DNA of 64,000 bases. Source: Frigoribacterium sp. Leaf263. Its GTDB lineage: Bacteria > Actinomycetota > Actinomycetes > Actinomycetales > Microbacteriaceae. The position numbers and the translations under genes are program-made. The notes beneath the pieces were generated by a model, which saw nothing but the letters and a program-made list of their open reading frames with translations, searched no databases and was not told the origin of the DNA. Of this stretch, positions 43,730-52,152 are shown piece after piece (position 1 is the stretch's first letter; every line of letters starts with the position of its first letter). The stretch spans positions 1,007,135 through 1,071,134 of the forward strand of contig NZ_LMMO01000003.1 of NCBI RefSeq assembly GCF_001422285.1. Direction: 5' to 3'.

Positions 43730-45547
43730 ATGAGCCACACCACCGAACAAGCCCCGAGCGACGCCACAGAGCAAGCCGACACGACGCCGACGTTCGCCGA
43801 TCTGGGCTTGAGCGATCAGGTGCTCAAGGCGATCCGAGACATCGGCTACGAGACCCCTTCGGCCATCCAGGCCGCCACCATCCCCACCCTCCTCGACGGC
43901 CGCGACGTCGTCGGCCTCGCCCAGACCGGCACCGGCAAGACGGCCGCGTTCGCGCTGCCCATCCTGTCGCGCCTCGACGTCAGCGCGAAGAAGCCGCAGG
44001 CGCTCGTGCTCTCGCCCACCCGCGAGCTCGCCCTCCAGGTCTGCGAGGCGTTCGAGCAGTTCGCCTCCGGCATGCGCGGCGTCCACGTGCTCCCCGTCTA
44101 CGGCGGCCAGGCGTACGGCGTGCAGCTGAGCGCGCTGCGCCGCGGCGTGCACGTCGTCGTCGGCACGCCCGGTCGCATCATGGACCACCTCGCCAAGGGC
44201 ACCCTCGATCTCTCGGAGCTCAAGTACCTCGTGCTCGACGAGGCCGACGAGATGCTCAAGATGGGCTTCGCGGAAGACGTCGAGACGATCCTCGCCGACA
44301 CCCCCGACGACAAGCAGGTCGCGCTGTTCTCGGCCACCATGCCGCCGCAGATCCGCCGCATCTCGAAGCAGTACCTGAACGACGCCGAAGAGATCACGGT
44401 CAAGCAGAAGACCACGACCTCGGTCAACACGACGCAGCGCTACCTGATGGTGTCGTACCCCCAGAAGGTCGACGCCCTGACGCGCATCCTCGAGGTCGAG
44501 AACTTCGAGGGCATGATCATCTTCGTCCGCACGAAGAGCGAGACCGAGACGCTGGCCGAGAAGCTCCGCGCCCGCGGATACTCGGCGGCGGCCATCAGCG
44601 GCGACGTGGCGCAGGCTCAGCGCGAGCGCACCGTCAACCAGCTGAAGAGCGGCAAGCTCGACATCCTCGTCGCGACCGACGTCGCCGCCCGCGGTCTCGA
44701 CGTCGACCGCATCAGCCACGTCGTCAACTACGACATCCCGATCGACACCGAGTCGTACGTGCACCGCATCGGCCGCACCGGTCGTGCCGGTCGCAGCGGC
44801 GCGGCGATCAGCTTCGTCACCCCGCGCGAGCGCCGTCTGCTCGGCGCCATCGAGAAGGCGACGCGTCAGCCCCTCACGCAGATGCAGCTGCCGTCGGTCG
44901 ACGACGTCAACAGCACCCGCCTGACGCGGTTCGACGACGCCATCACCGAGGCTCTGTCGCAGGAGGCCCGCATCTCGGCGTTCCGCGACATCATCGCGCA
45001 CTACGTCGAGCACCACGACGTGCCCGAGGCCGACGTCGCGGCTGCTCTCGCCGTCGTGGCGCAGGGCGAGACGCCGCTGCTGCTCGACCCGCGCGACGAG
45101 CGCCCGCAGCGCGACGAGCGTCCGATCCGCGAGCGCGACGACCGCGCACCGCGCGGCGGCCAGGGCGACGATCGCGGCGAGCGTCGCGAACGCGGCCCGC
45201 GCACCTCGAAGCCGATGACGTCGTACCGCATCGAGGTCGGTCGTCGTCACCGCGTCGAGCCCCGCCAGATCGTGGGCGCCCTCGCCAACGAGGGCGGTCT
45301 CAGCCGCGACGACTTCGGTGCGATCGCCATCCGCCCGGACTTCTCGATCGTCGAGCTGGCGTCGGACGTCAGCAGCGACATGCTCGACCGTCTGAGCGAC
45401 ACCCGCATCAGCGGCAAGCTCATCGAGATCAAGCCCGACCGCCGTGGCGGCGGCGCCGGCGCCCGTCGCGACGACCGGGGCGACCGTCCCGAGCGCTCGT
45501 CGGGGTCGTACGGCTCCGACCGGCCGGCCCGCAAGCCGCGTCACTAG
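43730..45547 (+). CDS. DEAD-box ATP-dependent RNA helicase (DeaD/CsdA-like)
   Basis: 605 residues. Q-motif F-A-D-L-G-L and T-P-S-A-I-Q, Walker A A-Q-T-G-T-G-K-T near 64-71, V-L-D-E-A-D near 168-173, S-A-T, and H-R-I-G-R-T-G-R-A-G-R. The helicase core is followed by an Arg/Asp/Gly-rich linker, then a DbpA-type RNA-binding domain (about 490-565, S-Y-R-I-E-V-G-R-R-H-R-V). An R-G-G-like basic tail ends the protein. Members unwind RNA for ribosome assembly and mRNA decay, often in the cold. A strong terminator follows. Confidence 0.92.
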   Translation: MSHTTEQAPSDATEQADTTPTFADLGLSDQVLKAIRDIGYETPSAIQAATIPTLLDGRDVVGLAQTGTGKTAAFALPILSRLDVSAKKPQALVLSPTRELALQVCEAFEQFASGMRGVHVLPVYGGQAYGVQLSALRRGVHVVVGTPGRIMDHLAKGTLDLSELKYLVLDEADEMLKMGFAEDVETILADTPDDKQVALFSATMPPQIRRISKQYLNDAEEITVKQKTTTSVNTTQRYLMVSYPQKVDALTRILEVENFEGMIIFVRTKSETETLAEKLRARGYSAAAISGDVAQAQRERTVNQLKSGKLDILVATDVAARGLDVDRISHVVNYDIPIDTESYVHRIGRTGRAGRSGAAISFVTPRERRLLGAIEKATRQPLTQMQLPSVDDVNSTRLTRFDDAITEALSQEARISAFRDIIAHYVEHHDVPEADVAAALAVVAQGETPLLLDPRDERPQRDERPIRERDDRAPRGGQGDDRGERRERGPRTSKPMTSYRIEVGRRHRVEPRQIVGALANEGGLSRDDFGAIAIRPDFSIVELASDVSSDMLDRLSDTRISGKLIEIKPDRRGGGAGARRDDRGDRPERSSGSYGSDRPARKPRH

Positions 45548-45556
45548 CCGCATCCC

Positions 45557-45588
45557 CTGAGGGCGGACCCATCCGGGTCCGCCCTCAG
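45557..45588 (+). terminator. perfect 14-base stem hairpin after the RNA helicase gene
   Basis: CTGAGGGCGGACCC pairs exactly with GGGTCCGCCCTCAG around the loop ATCC, ten bases after the stop codon. There is no U tract, but the stem is very strong. Confidence 0.85.
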
Positions 45589-45611
45589 CACGTCCCCGCC
45601 GAGGAGCCCGC

Positions 45612-46085
45612 ATGAACCCCGCCACCGGTACCGACGCGTTGTTCGGGGTGGTGCAGGCCGCGCTCACCATCGGCAGCCTCATCCCGCTGCTGCTGGGGCT
45701 CGTGGCCCTCGTGCTCTTCCTCCGGACGCGGCGGGCTCTGCCGGGCGCGGGCGCGGGTGCTGGGGCGGGCCCTGTCGCGGGCACCGCTGCCGGTGCCGGT
45801 GCCGGTGCGCGTTCGCGTTCGCGTGCTGGTGCTGTCACGGGAGGCCGCGGCGCGGATGACGTCGCCGCCCGTCAGCGCGCCCACGACCTCGCACGGGTGG
45901 CGCTGCTCGGCTCCGCGTTCGGGCTCGCGCTGCTGCTCGTCGGGCAGCTCGTGCTCGGGCTCGGCACCTCGATCGGGTTGGTGAACGCCTTCGCGGGCCC
46001 CCTGGTGCCGCTGAACATCGCGGCGCTGACCCTGACGGTCGTGTCCGCCGTGGCCTACGCCGCGTCCCCTTCGCCCGGCCGCTGA
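45612..46085 (+). CDS. small membrane protein of unknown function
   Basis: 157 residues. Hydrophobic segments lie at about 12-38, 92-115 and 122-150. Between the first two is a low-complexity Ala/Gly linker, A-G-A-G-A-G-A-G, then R-S-R-S-R. The linker DNA is a slippage-prone run. The GAGGAG ribosome site is well placed. Not recognised as a known family. It lies downstream of a terminator, so it is probably transcribed on its own. Confidence 0.6.
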   Translation: MNPATGTDALFGVVQAALTIGSLIPLLLGLVALVLFLRTRRALPGAGAGAGAGPVAGTAAGAGAGARSRSRAGAVTGGRGADDVAARQRAHDLARVALLGSAFGLALLLVGQLVLGLGTSIGLVNAFAGPLVPLNIAALTLTVVSAVAYAASPSPGR

Positions 46086-46118
46086 CGCCCGGGCCACCCT
46101 CGCGTTCCCGGGGCTCAA

Positions 46119-46247
46119 CGGTGGGCCGAAGACGCCCTCCGCGCGGCGCCGAACGGCACCTTCCGACCACCCTCGCCAGCCCGCACCAGTCGGTGGGCCG
46201 AAGACGCCCTCCGCGCGGCGCCGAACGGCACCTTCCGACCACCGTGG
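46119..46247. repeat. duplicated 53-base hairpin element between convergent genes
   Basis: 46119-46171 and 46191-46243 are identical over 53 bases (period 72). Each begins CGGTGGGCC and ends CCTTCCGACCACC; the second continues GTGG. The ends are near-complementary (10 of 12). The element ends match the hairpin at 26790-26852. The duplication lies in the 261-base gap between two convergent genes. Confidence 0.85.
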
Positions 46248-46346
46248 CGGATCCACCGGGTGGGGCAGGGTTCCTGCGCCCGTGGCGCCGCGGCGCACCC
46301 GACCACCGGACGAGGTCCAGCCCGACCCGTCGCCCGGTGCGGGTCG

Positions 46347-47420
46347 TCAGGCGTCGCCGAGGAGGGCGCGCAGCTCGGCGGCCGTGATGGTCAGCATCGA
46401 GCCGGCGGGGTTCACGACGATGCCCGCGTGCCCCTGATCGAGCGCGACCTTCGCGACGGCGGCGAACCCCGTCGGGCTCGCGTCGGCCCCGGGGGCCCAG
46501 GCCCCGACCTCGGCCGGCGAGGTGAGCAGCACGGAGAGCGTGTCGCCCTCGTGCGTCGTCACCGTGGCGACGCCCATCGAGGTGATCTCGCCGGTCTCGT
46601 CGCGCTGGGCGACCGACGCGATGTAGAGCGACGGCGCGTCGCGGACCAGCCGGAGCATCTCGGGCCAAGCGATGCGCTTCTCGGCCATCGCCTGCTTCAC
46701 GGCGTGGTTCTCGGAGGGGTCGGAGGTGAGTCCTCGCACGAGCTCGTCGGTGTAGCCGATCCACTGCGTCTCGGGCGAGCCCGGGTCGAGCACGAGACCG
46801 TCGTACTTCGACACGGCCATCGCCACGACGTCGGGCGCCGACTCGACGAGCGACACGGGCTCGCTGGTCTTGCGGTAGAAGCCGAGGCGCTCTCCGCTGG
46901 TGAAGGCGAGCAGCACCTTCTTGCCGGCGTTGTCGACCTGGTGGGCGATCGAGATCGTGTCGCCCTTCTGAGGTCCGCGCTTCGGATCGGCCAGCGACGA
47001 CGAGCCGATGTCGAGCAGCAGACTGCCCGCGGCGAGCTCCTTGACGACGGAGTACATCGTCTGGACGTTCTTGGTGGTGCTCCAGCCGGTGAGCGCCTCC
47101 TGGAGCGCGGTGTGCACGACGGGTGCGGCCTTGCGGTGCGGCGGGACGGGGGCGGCGGACCGGGCCCCGGTCGGAACGGCCGCCGGGTCCGCGCTCGACG
47201 TGTTCGTCGGAGCGGCACGGGACACGGTGATGCGCGGCGCCTCGGTCGTCGAGGCTGCCGGACTCTCCGAGCCGGCGGAGGCCCCAGGGGTCGCGCGGGC
47301 CGCAGCCGCGTGCGTTCCGTCTACTGCGCCGTCCGGGTCGGCGCCTCCGGCGGCGGCCACCGTGGTGTCCGTCGCGGTCTCGTCGGTCGTCGTGTTCTTC
47401 TTGCGCGAGAAAAGCCCCAT
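46347..47420 (-). CDS. SseB-domain protein
   Basis: 357 residues. The first about 110 are Ala/Thr/Pro-rich and disordered. The rest contains an SseB-like region: V-L-L-A-F-T-S-G-E-R-L-G-F-Y and G-L-V-L-D-P-G-S-P, with a second similar half ending H-A-G-I-V-V-N-P-A-G. SseB-domain proteins are common, poorly characterised cytoplasmic proteins in actinobacteria. It follows the nuclease-helicase gene by nine bases on the same strand, so they may share a transcript. Confidence 0.65.
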   Translation of the reverse strand: MGLFSRKKNTTTDETATDTTVAAAGGADPDGAVDGTHAAAARATPGASAGSESPAASTTEAPRITVSRAAPTNTSSADPAAVPTGARSAAPVPPHRKAAPVVHTALQEALTGWSTTKNVQTMYSVVKELAAGSLLLDIGSSSLADPKRGPQKGDTISIAHQVDNAGKKVLLAFTSGERLGFYRKTSEPVSLVESAPDVVAMAVSKYDGLVLDPGSPETQWIGYTDELVRGLTSDPSENHAVKQAMAEKRIAWPEMLRLVRDAPSLYIASVAQRDETGEITSMGVATVTTHEGDTLSVLLTSPAEVGAWAPGADASPTGFAAVAKVALDQGHAGIVVNPAGSMLTITAAELRALLGDA

Positions 47421-47429
47421 GAGTCGAGC

Positions 47430-50400
47430 CTAGGGCGAAGCCGAGGAGGCGCGGCGCGGGTCGTGAGCCCCGCCCGCCGGAGCGACGAGGTCGATGAATC
47501 GCGACAGCAGCCCCAGCCCGGCGATCGACGTCGGCATCGAGGCGGCGAGCGCCGGCGAGTGCACGAGGTACGCCGCCCACTGCGCGCGGGAGATGCCCAC
47601 GTTGAGCCGGTTGGGCATGAGGAGGAAGTCGAGTCCGCGGGGGATGTCCATGGCCGAGGACGCGGCCAGCGACAGGATCGAGACCACCGCCTCGCGCCCC
47701 TGGAAGAGGTCGACGGTGCCGACGGTCGTCTCGGGGAGCCCGGCTCGGTCGAGCGCCTCGCGGATGAGGGCGCCCTGCGCGTTGTAGGGCGCGACGACGA
47801 TCACGTCGGCGGCGGTCAGGGCACGCGTGACGTCGCCATCGGTCCAGAGGCGACCGACGACGTCGGCCGCGAGGGCGACGACGCGCTCGGCCTCGTCCGC
47901 CGACGACGTCGTGTCGCCGTGGTGGACCACCGGCACGACGTGCAGCCCGGGCTCGATGCCCGCGAGGTGCCGGGCGGGGGCCCGCGACTCGAGGGCCCCG
48001 TCGTACGACAGCCGTGAGACGGGGGCGGTCAGGGCGGGGTGCATGCGGTAGGTGCGCGACAGGAAGTAACCGAGCTCGGCGGGCAGCACGTCGTGCCCGT
48101 CGGCCAGCCAGCCCAGAGCCGACTGGTCGACGGGCTCCGGGTGCGAGCCCTGACTCACCTGGGGCAGCTGCTGCGGATCGCCGAGCAGCAGCAGTCTCTG
48201 CGCCGCCACGGACGACGCGATGGTGGGTGCGAGCGAGAACTGTCCGGCCTCGTCGACGACGAGCAGGTCGAGCGAGCCCCGCGGCACGGTCTCGGCGTTC
48301 GCGAACGTCCAGGCCGTCCCGCCGACGACTCCCCCGGTCTCGCCCGGGCCGCTGAGGAATCCGCTCACCGCGCCGTTGTTCGCGAGCGGGGTCCAGGCGG
48401 CGGCCTCGAGCGCCTCGGGGCTCGTGCCCTTCTTGGGCACCTTGACGACCCGCTCGGGGTCGACGCCCTTGCCGACGACGGCCGCCAGGAAGTTCTCGAC
48501 CACGGCGTGCGACTGCCCGACGACGCCGACGCGCCAGCCGTGGTGCCGGACGAGTCGAGCGACGACGGTCGAGCCGACGTAGGTCTTGCCGGTGCCGGGC
48601 GGGCCCTGCACGGCGAGATACGACCGGTCGAGCCCGAGCAGCGTCTCGGTGACGGCGGTGACCGTGTCGTCGCCCGCGACGGGGTGCACGGGCCCACGGG
48701 GCGGTACTCGGCGGAGCAGGTCGAGAGCCGCGTCGGGTGCGAACTCCGGCAGCGAGTCGAGCACGCTGCGGCCCCACTCCGAGATCGCCTCGGGCTGCGG
48801 AGCGGCACGAGGAGGCGCGGCGGGGGTCAGCGCCACCGGGAACGCCTCGTGAGGCTCGGCCCCGGTCGGCACGGTCTCGGTCACGAGCAGCACCACGTCG
48901 TCGTCACCCGTGTCGGCGTCGACGACGGTGAGGCGCGCCGCCCAACCTCGCGAGCCGGGTCCGGCGCGGTTGACGGACGTCGGCAGCGGCGTGTCGTAGA
49001 CGGCCATGGGCGTGGAGCCCAGGGGCGGGCGGCTGCCGGGCGCCAGCGTGCCGACGAGGCGGAGGTCACGCGAGAGCGTGCGCTTGCGCGGCAGCTTCTC
49101 CCAGTCGCGGACGACGTCGGCGTGCTCGACGACGACGACGTCGCGGGTGCCCGCCCACTCGTCGATCGGACTCCGCAGTCGGTCGTAGTGCTCCTGCCAG
49201 AACGTCTTCGCCTCTCGACGGTGGTAGTCGATCGCCGCGGCCGCGAGGGCGAGGGCCGTCTGGTCGGGAGTGCGGTCGAGCGGGTCGACGTCGGCCAGCT
49301 GGGCACTGAGCTCGACGAAGACCGGGTCCGGCTCGGCGCGCACCCGCTCGTCGTCGACGAGGGCGATCGTGTCGTCGGTCGCGACGTCGTCGGGCAGCAT
49401 CGTCAGCAGCCAGTCGCGCAGACGCAGCGTCGACCGGCAGTCGTATTCGTTGTAGTCGGCCACCTGGTCGAGGCGCGCCTGACCGGCGGGATCGCCGGCG
49501 CGCATCGCGGCCGCCGCCTCGACGTAGGCGCTGATGCTGTCGACGGCCGAGACGACGCCGTCGCCGTCGCGGTAGTCGGCGCCCATGTAGAGCGGCTCGA
49601 GCTTCTTGATCGAGTAGCTGCGCGACCCGACCAGCAGCGCAGCGCGGACGATCGGGTAGAGGTCGACGAGCACGTTCGCCCGCAGCAGCTCGTCGACGTC
49701 GTCTTCGCCGACGCCGTGTCGCGCGGCGAGCGAGAGCAGGTGGGTGCGCTCGTAGGAGGCGTAGTGGTAGATGTGCATGCCCGGGTGGGCGGCCCGGCGC
49801 TCTCGGATGAAGGCGAGGAAGTCGATCAGCGCCCTGCGCTCCTGGCGGAGGTCGTGGGCCCAGAACGCCGTGAAGCGCGCCTCGGTGTCGACGAGTCCGA
49901 AGAGGTAGTCGAGCCCCCAGACGGAGCCGTCGCCCTCGGTGTGGAGCGGATCGCCCTCGAAGTCGAAGAACACGTCGCCCGCGTCGGGTGCCGGGATCGC
50001 CGACAGCGCCCCGGCGTCGACGACCCGGACCCGGGGCGCCGCCGCCCCGGCGCTGTCGAGCTGGAGGCGCGCCTGCCCTCTCAGTCGCTCGAGAGCCGCG
50101 CCACCCACTCCGGCGACCCCGCCCGTGCTGCCTGCCAGCTCGTCGATGGTGGTGATGCCGGCCGCCTGCAGGGCCGTCCTCTGACCGAGCGTCAGCCCGG
50201 CGACCAGCACGAGGTCGCGGTGCTCGTCGACCTGCGCGGAGCACTGGCTGCAGCGGCCGCAGGCGACCACCCCGGGGGCGCCCCAGGCCAGAGGGGCGTC
50301 GGCGTGCAGTCGGCTGTCGACGACCGACCTCAGCCGGTCGCGCTGGGCGCGGTGGACCGGGGCGATGTCGGCGAGAGCGTGACTCGAGGTCGTGCCGTCG

Positions 50401-51002
50401 CCCAGCACGAGGTGCACGCGCGGCCCGACGCGGATGCCGCGGGCGGTGATCTGCTCGGCGTAGGCGGCGAGCTGCAGCAGCGCGGGGATCTTGGCGTGAC
50501 GGGCGAGCTTGGTGTCGTAGACCTCGTAGGCGCCGTCGTCGGTGCGGAGGAGGAAGTCGGAGAAGCCGATGAACGACCCGTCGAAGAACGTCGCCTGATA
50601 GAGCACCGGCACGCCGTCGCGCATGGCCTGCTCGGCGGCCGCCGCGGCGGCCGGGTAGTCGGCGCGGTCGGGCCGTTCGAACTCGACGACGTGGTGGCTG
50701 GCTCGCAGCTGCTCGAGGAAGCGGATCTCGTGCTCGTCGCCGAGCCGCGCCGTGCGCTCGAGCATGGCGTCGGCCACCTCGGGCACCGCCGGGATGCGCC
50801 CGAGCTTCGCGTCGAGGCGGCGGAGGAACGCCCACTCGCACGCTGCCCACGTGCTGAGGTCGGACGGGCTCGTGACCACGGTGTCGTCGTCGAGGTAGAT
50901 GGCGTCGCCTTTCGCTTCACGGTCCGCACGGACGTCGGCCCGTGCTCCACACGCTAACCCCGGCCCCCGACATCGATCAGCAGGGCGATCCGCCTCCCCC
51001 AC
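47430..51002 (-). CDS. RecB-like nuclease / DEDD exonuclease / UPF1-type helicase fusion (TM0106 family)
   Basis: 1190 residues, three parts. An N-terminal RecB/Cas4-like nuclease has Y-D-T-K-L-A-R-H-A-K and a cysteine cluster C-G-R-C-S-Q-C near 245-251. A RNase H-like exonuclease segment begins F-F-D-F-E-G-D-P near 345. A superfamily 1 helicase has Walker A G-P-P-G-T-G-K-T near 800 and V-V-D-E-A-G-Q near 914. It should degrade or process nucleic acids, perhaps in repair or defence. The start is uncertain: the only nearby in-frame codon is GTG at 51002, adding about 33 residues before Y-L-D-D-D. The C-terminus D-P-R-R-A-S-S-A-S-P comes from the interspersed repeat, and P-P-R-A-A near 735 from another. 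Confidence 0.82.
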   Translation of the reverse strand: MGEADRPADRCRGPGLACGARADVRADREAKGDAIYLDDDTVVTSPSDLSTWAACEWAFLRRLDAKLGRIPAVPEVADAMLERTARLGDEHEIRFLEQLRASHHVVEFERPDRADYPAAAAAAEQAMRDGVPVLYQATFFDGSFIGFSDFLLRTDDGAYEVYDTKLARHAKIPALLQLAAYAEQITARGIRVGPRVHLVLGDGTTSSHALADIAPVHRAQRDRLRSVVDSRLHADAPLAWGAPGVVACGRCSQCSAQVDEHRDLVLVAGLTLGQRTALQAAGITTIDELAGSTGGVAGVGGAALERLRGQARLQLDSAGAAAPRVRVVDAGALSAIPAPDAGDVFFDFEGDPLHTEGDGSVWGLDYLFGLVDTEARFTAFWAHDLRQERRALIDFLAFIRERRAAHPGMHIYHYASYERTHLLSLAARHGVGEDDVDELLRANVLVDLYPIVRAALLVGSRSYSIKKLEPLYMGADYRDGDGVVSAVDSISAYVEAAAAMRAGDPAGQARLDQVADYNEYDCRSTLRLRDWLLTMLPDDVATDDTIALVDDERVRAEPDPVFVELSAQLADVDPLDRTPDQTALALAAAAIDYHRREAKTFWQEHYDRLRSPIDEWAGTRDVVVVEHADVVRDWEKLPRKRTLSRDLRLVGTLAPGSRPPLGSTPMAVYDTPLPTSVNRAGPGSRGWAARLTVVDADTGDDDVVLLVTETVPTGAEPHEAFPVALTPAAPPRAAPQPEAISEWGRSVLDSLPEFAPDAALDLLRRVPPRGPVHPVAGDDTVTAVTETLLGLDRSYLAVQGPPGTGKTYVGSTVVARLVRHHGWRVGVVGQSHAVVENFLAAVVGKGVDPERVVKVPKKGTSPEALEAAAWTPLANNGAVSGFLSGPGETGGVVGGTAWTFANAETVPRGSLDLLVVDEAGQFSLAPTIASSVAAQRLLLLGDPQQLPQVSQGSHPEPVDQSALGWLADGHDVLPAELGYFLSRTYRMHPALTAPVSRLSYDGALESRAPARHLAGIEPGLHVVPVVHHGDTTSSADEAERVVALAADVVGRLWTDGDVTRALTAADVIVVAPYNAQGALIREALDRAGLPETTVGTVDLFQGREAVVSILSLAASSAMDIPRGLDFLLMPNRLNVGISRAQWAAYLVHSPALAASMPTSIAGLGLLSRFIDLVAPAGGAHDPRRASSASP
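47443..47462 (+). repeat. interspersed repeat with a 3-base insertion, at a C-terminus
   Basis: GAGGAGGCGCGG, then CGC, then GGGTC: the consensus split by three bases. It supplies the last residues of the nuclease-helicase. A related copy with a similar insertion is at 48809-48828 in the same gene. Confidence 0.5.
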
Positions 51003-51056
51003 CGGATCGGCACCCAGCGACGGCGACGCAGACGAGGGACCGAGCGGCCGGCCGCG

Positions 51057-52016
51057 CTACCCCTCGCTCGAGAGCACCCAGCCCAGCCACCCGGCGAGCG
51101 TCGCCGCGGCCGACACGCTCGACGACCGCTCGACGTCGGGGTTGTAGTTGGTGTTCGTGTTGACGTCGTACGGCACGACGCGTCCGTCGGCGGTCTCGAT
51201 GAACTCGATGCCCGCCACCTCGATGCCCTGCTGGGCGACGAAGGACTCGAGTCGCTGGACGAGCGGGTGCGACGCCGTCACCGACGACCGGATGGCGAAG
51301 GGGGCGAACGTGGCGGGGTCGGCGCCGTCGGGCACGACGCACGCGTCGGCGGGGCACAGCTCGAAGCTGCCCGCCGAGGTGTCGACCCGGACGGCGTAGA
51401 CGAAGCGCCCGCCGACGAACTCGACACGCGTGTTAAAGGGCTCCTCGGCCTGCAGGAACTCCTGCAGCAGCGTGATCCCGTCGACCGGCACCTCGAAGTC
51501 CGGTCCGTCGACGTAGGCGTCGAACGACTCGAGGTCGTCGAAGCGCCGCACGCCGAGACCCTTGCCGCCCTGATTGTGCTTGGTGATGAACGGCAGCTTC
51601 TGCTCGCGCGCCCGGGCCTTCAGGTCGGCGGTGCCGAACACGGCCGTCGTGGCGGGCACGTCGAAGCCGGCCTGAGCGAGCGCCAGGTACTGCGCGACCT
51701 TGCTCACCTCGAGCTCGACGACGCCGCTGCCGTTGATCGTGCGCCGCCCGTGGCGCTCGGCCCAGCGGAGCGTCGCGCGAGCGACCTCCTTGGCCGTCGC
51801 CCGACCTCGCGTGTGGGCGGACCCGCTGAGGCGCGACCAGAACACCCCGGCAGGAGGCTCGGCGGACAGATCGAACGAGCTCCCGTCGAGCAGGTGCTCG
51901 CGATGAGGCACACCCGCCGCGTCGAGGGCGGCGACGAGCGGAGGGAGCCACTCGGCGTTGTCGTGCAGGATGTGGACGACGGGCGTCGGGTCGGCGACGT
52001 CTGCGGGAGCGCTCAT
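51057..52016 (-). CDS. RimK-like ATP-grasp ligase
   Basis: 319 residues. The ATP-grasp pattern is visible: the lysine strand L-P-F-I-T-K-H-N-Q-G-G-K-G-L-G-V, the E-F hinge in L-L-Q-E-F-L, and metal-binding residues in E-F-I-E-T-A-D-G-R-V-V-P-Y-D-V-N-T-N-T-N-Y. RimK-type enzymes ligate amino acids or peptides through an acyl phosphate; the substrate here is unknown. It sits 54 bases upstream of the nuclease-helicase gene on the same strand. Confidence 0.8.
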   Translation of the reverse strand: MSAPADVADPTPVVHILHDNAEWLPPLVAALDAAGVPHREHLLDGSSFDLSAEPPAGVFWSRLSGSAHTRGRATAKEVARATLRWAERHGRRTINGSGVVELEVSKVAQYLALAQAGFDVPATTAVFGTADLKARAREQKLPFITKHNQGGKGLGVRRFDDLESFDAYVDGPDFEVPVDGITLLQEFLQAEEPFNTRVEFVGGRFVYAVRVDTSAGSFELCPADACVVPDGADPATFAPFAIRSSVTASHPLVQRLESFVAQQGIEVAGIEFIETADGRVVPYDVNTNTNYNPDVERSSSVSAAATLAGWLGWVLSSEG

Positions 52017-52152
52017 CCCCCGAGACTGCACCACGCGCCTCCGGCGATCCTGCAGATGTCGGCGCATGACGACGGGCACGCGCACCCGCCCGGCGAGCTG
52101 CCCGCGCGCGCTGCTTGCAGGGAGAGGCTCGACACGGACGACCCGACGCGGG

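Noticed and set aside
46119-46247. CRISPR array
   Set aside because: Only two repeat units with one 19-base spacer and no cas genes; the unit is a hairpin element.
50050-50066. CTGGAGGCGCGCCTG in the nuclease-helicase gene
   Set aside because: Only the short core matches, and the peptide Q-A-R-L-Q is ordinary coding sequence.
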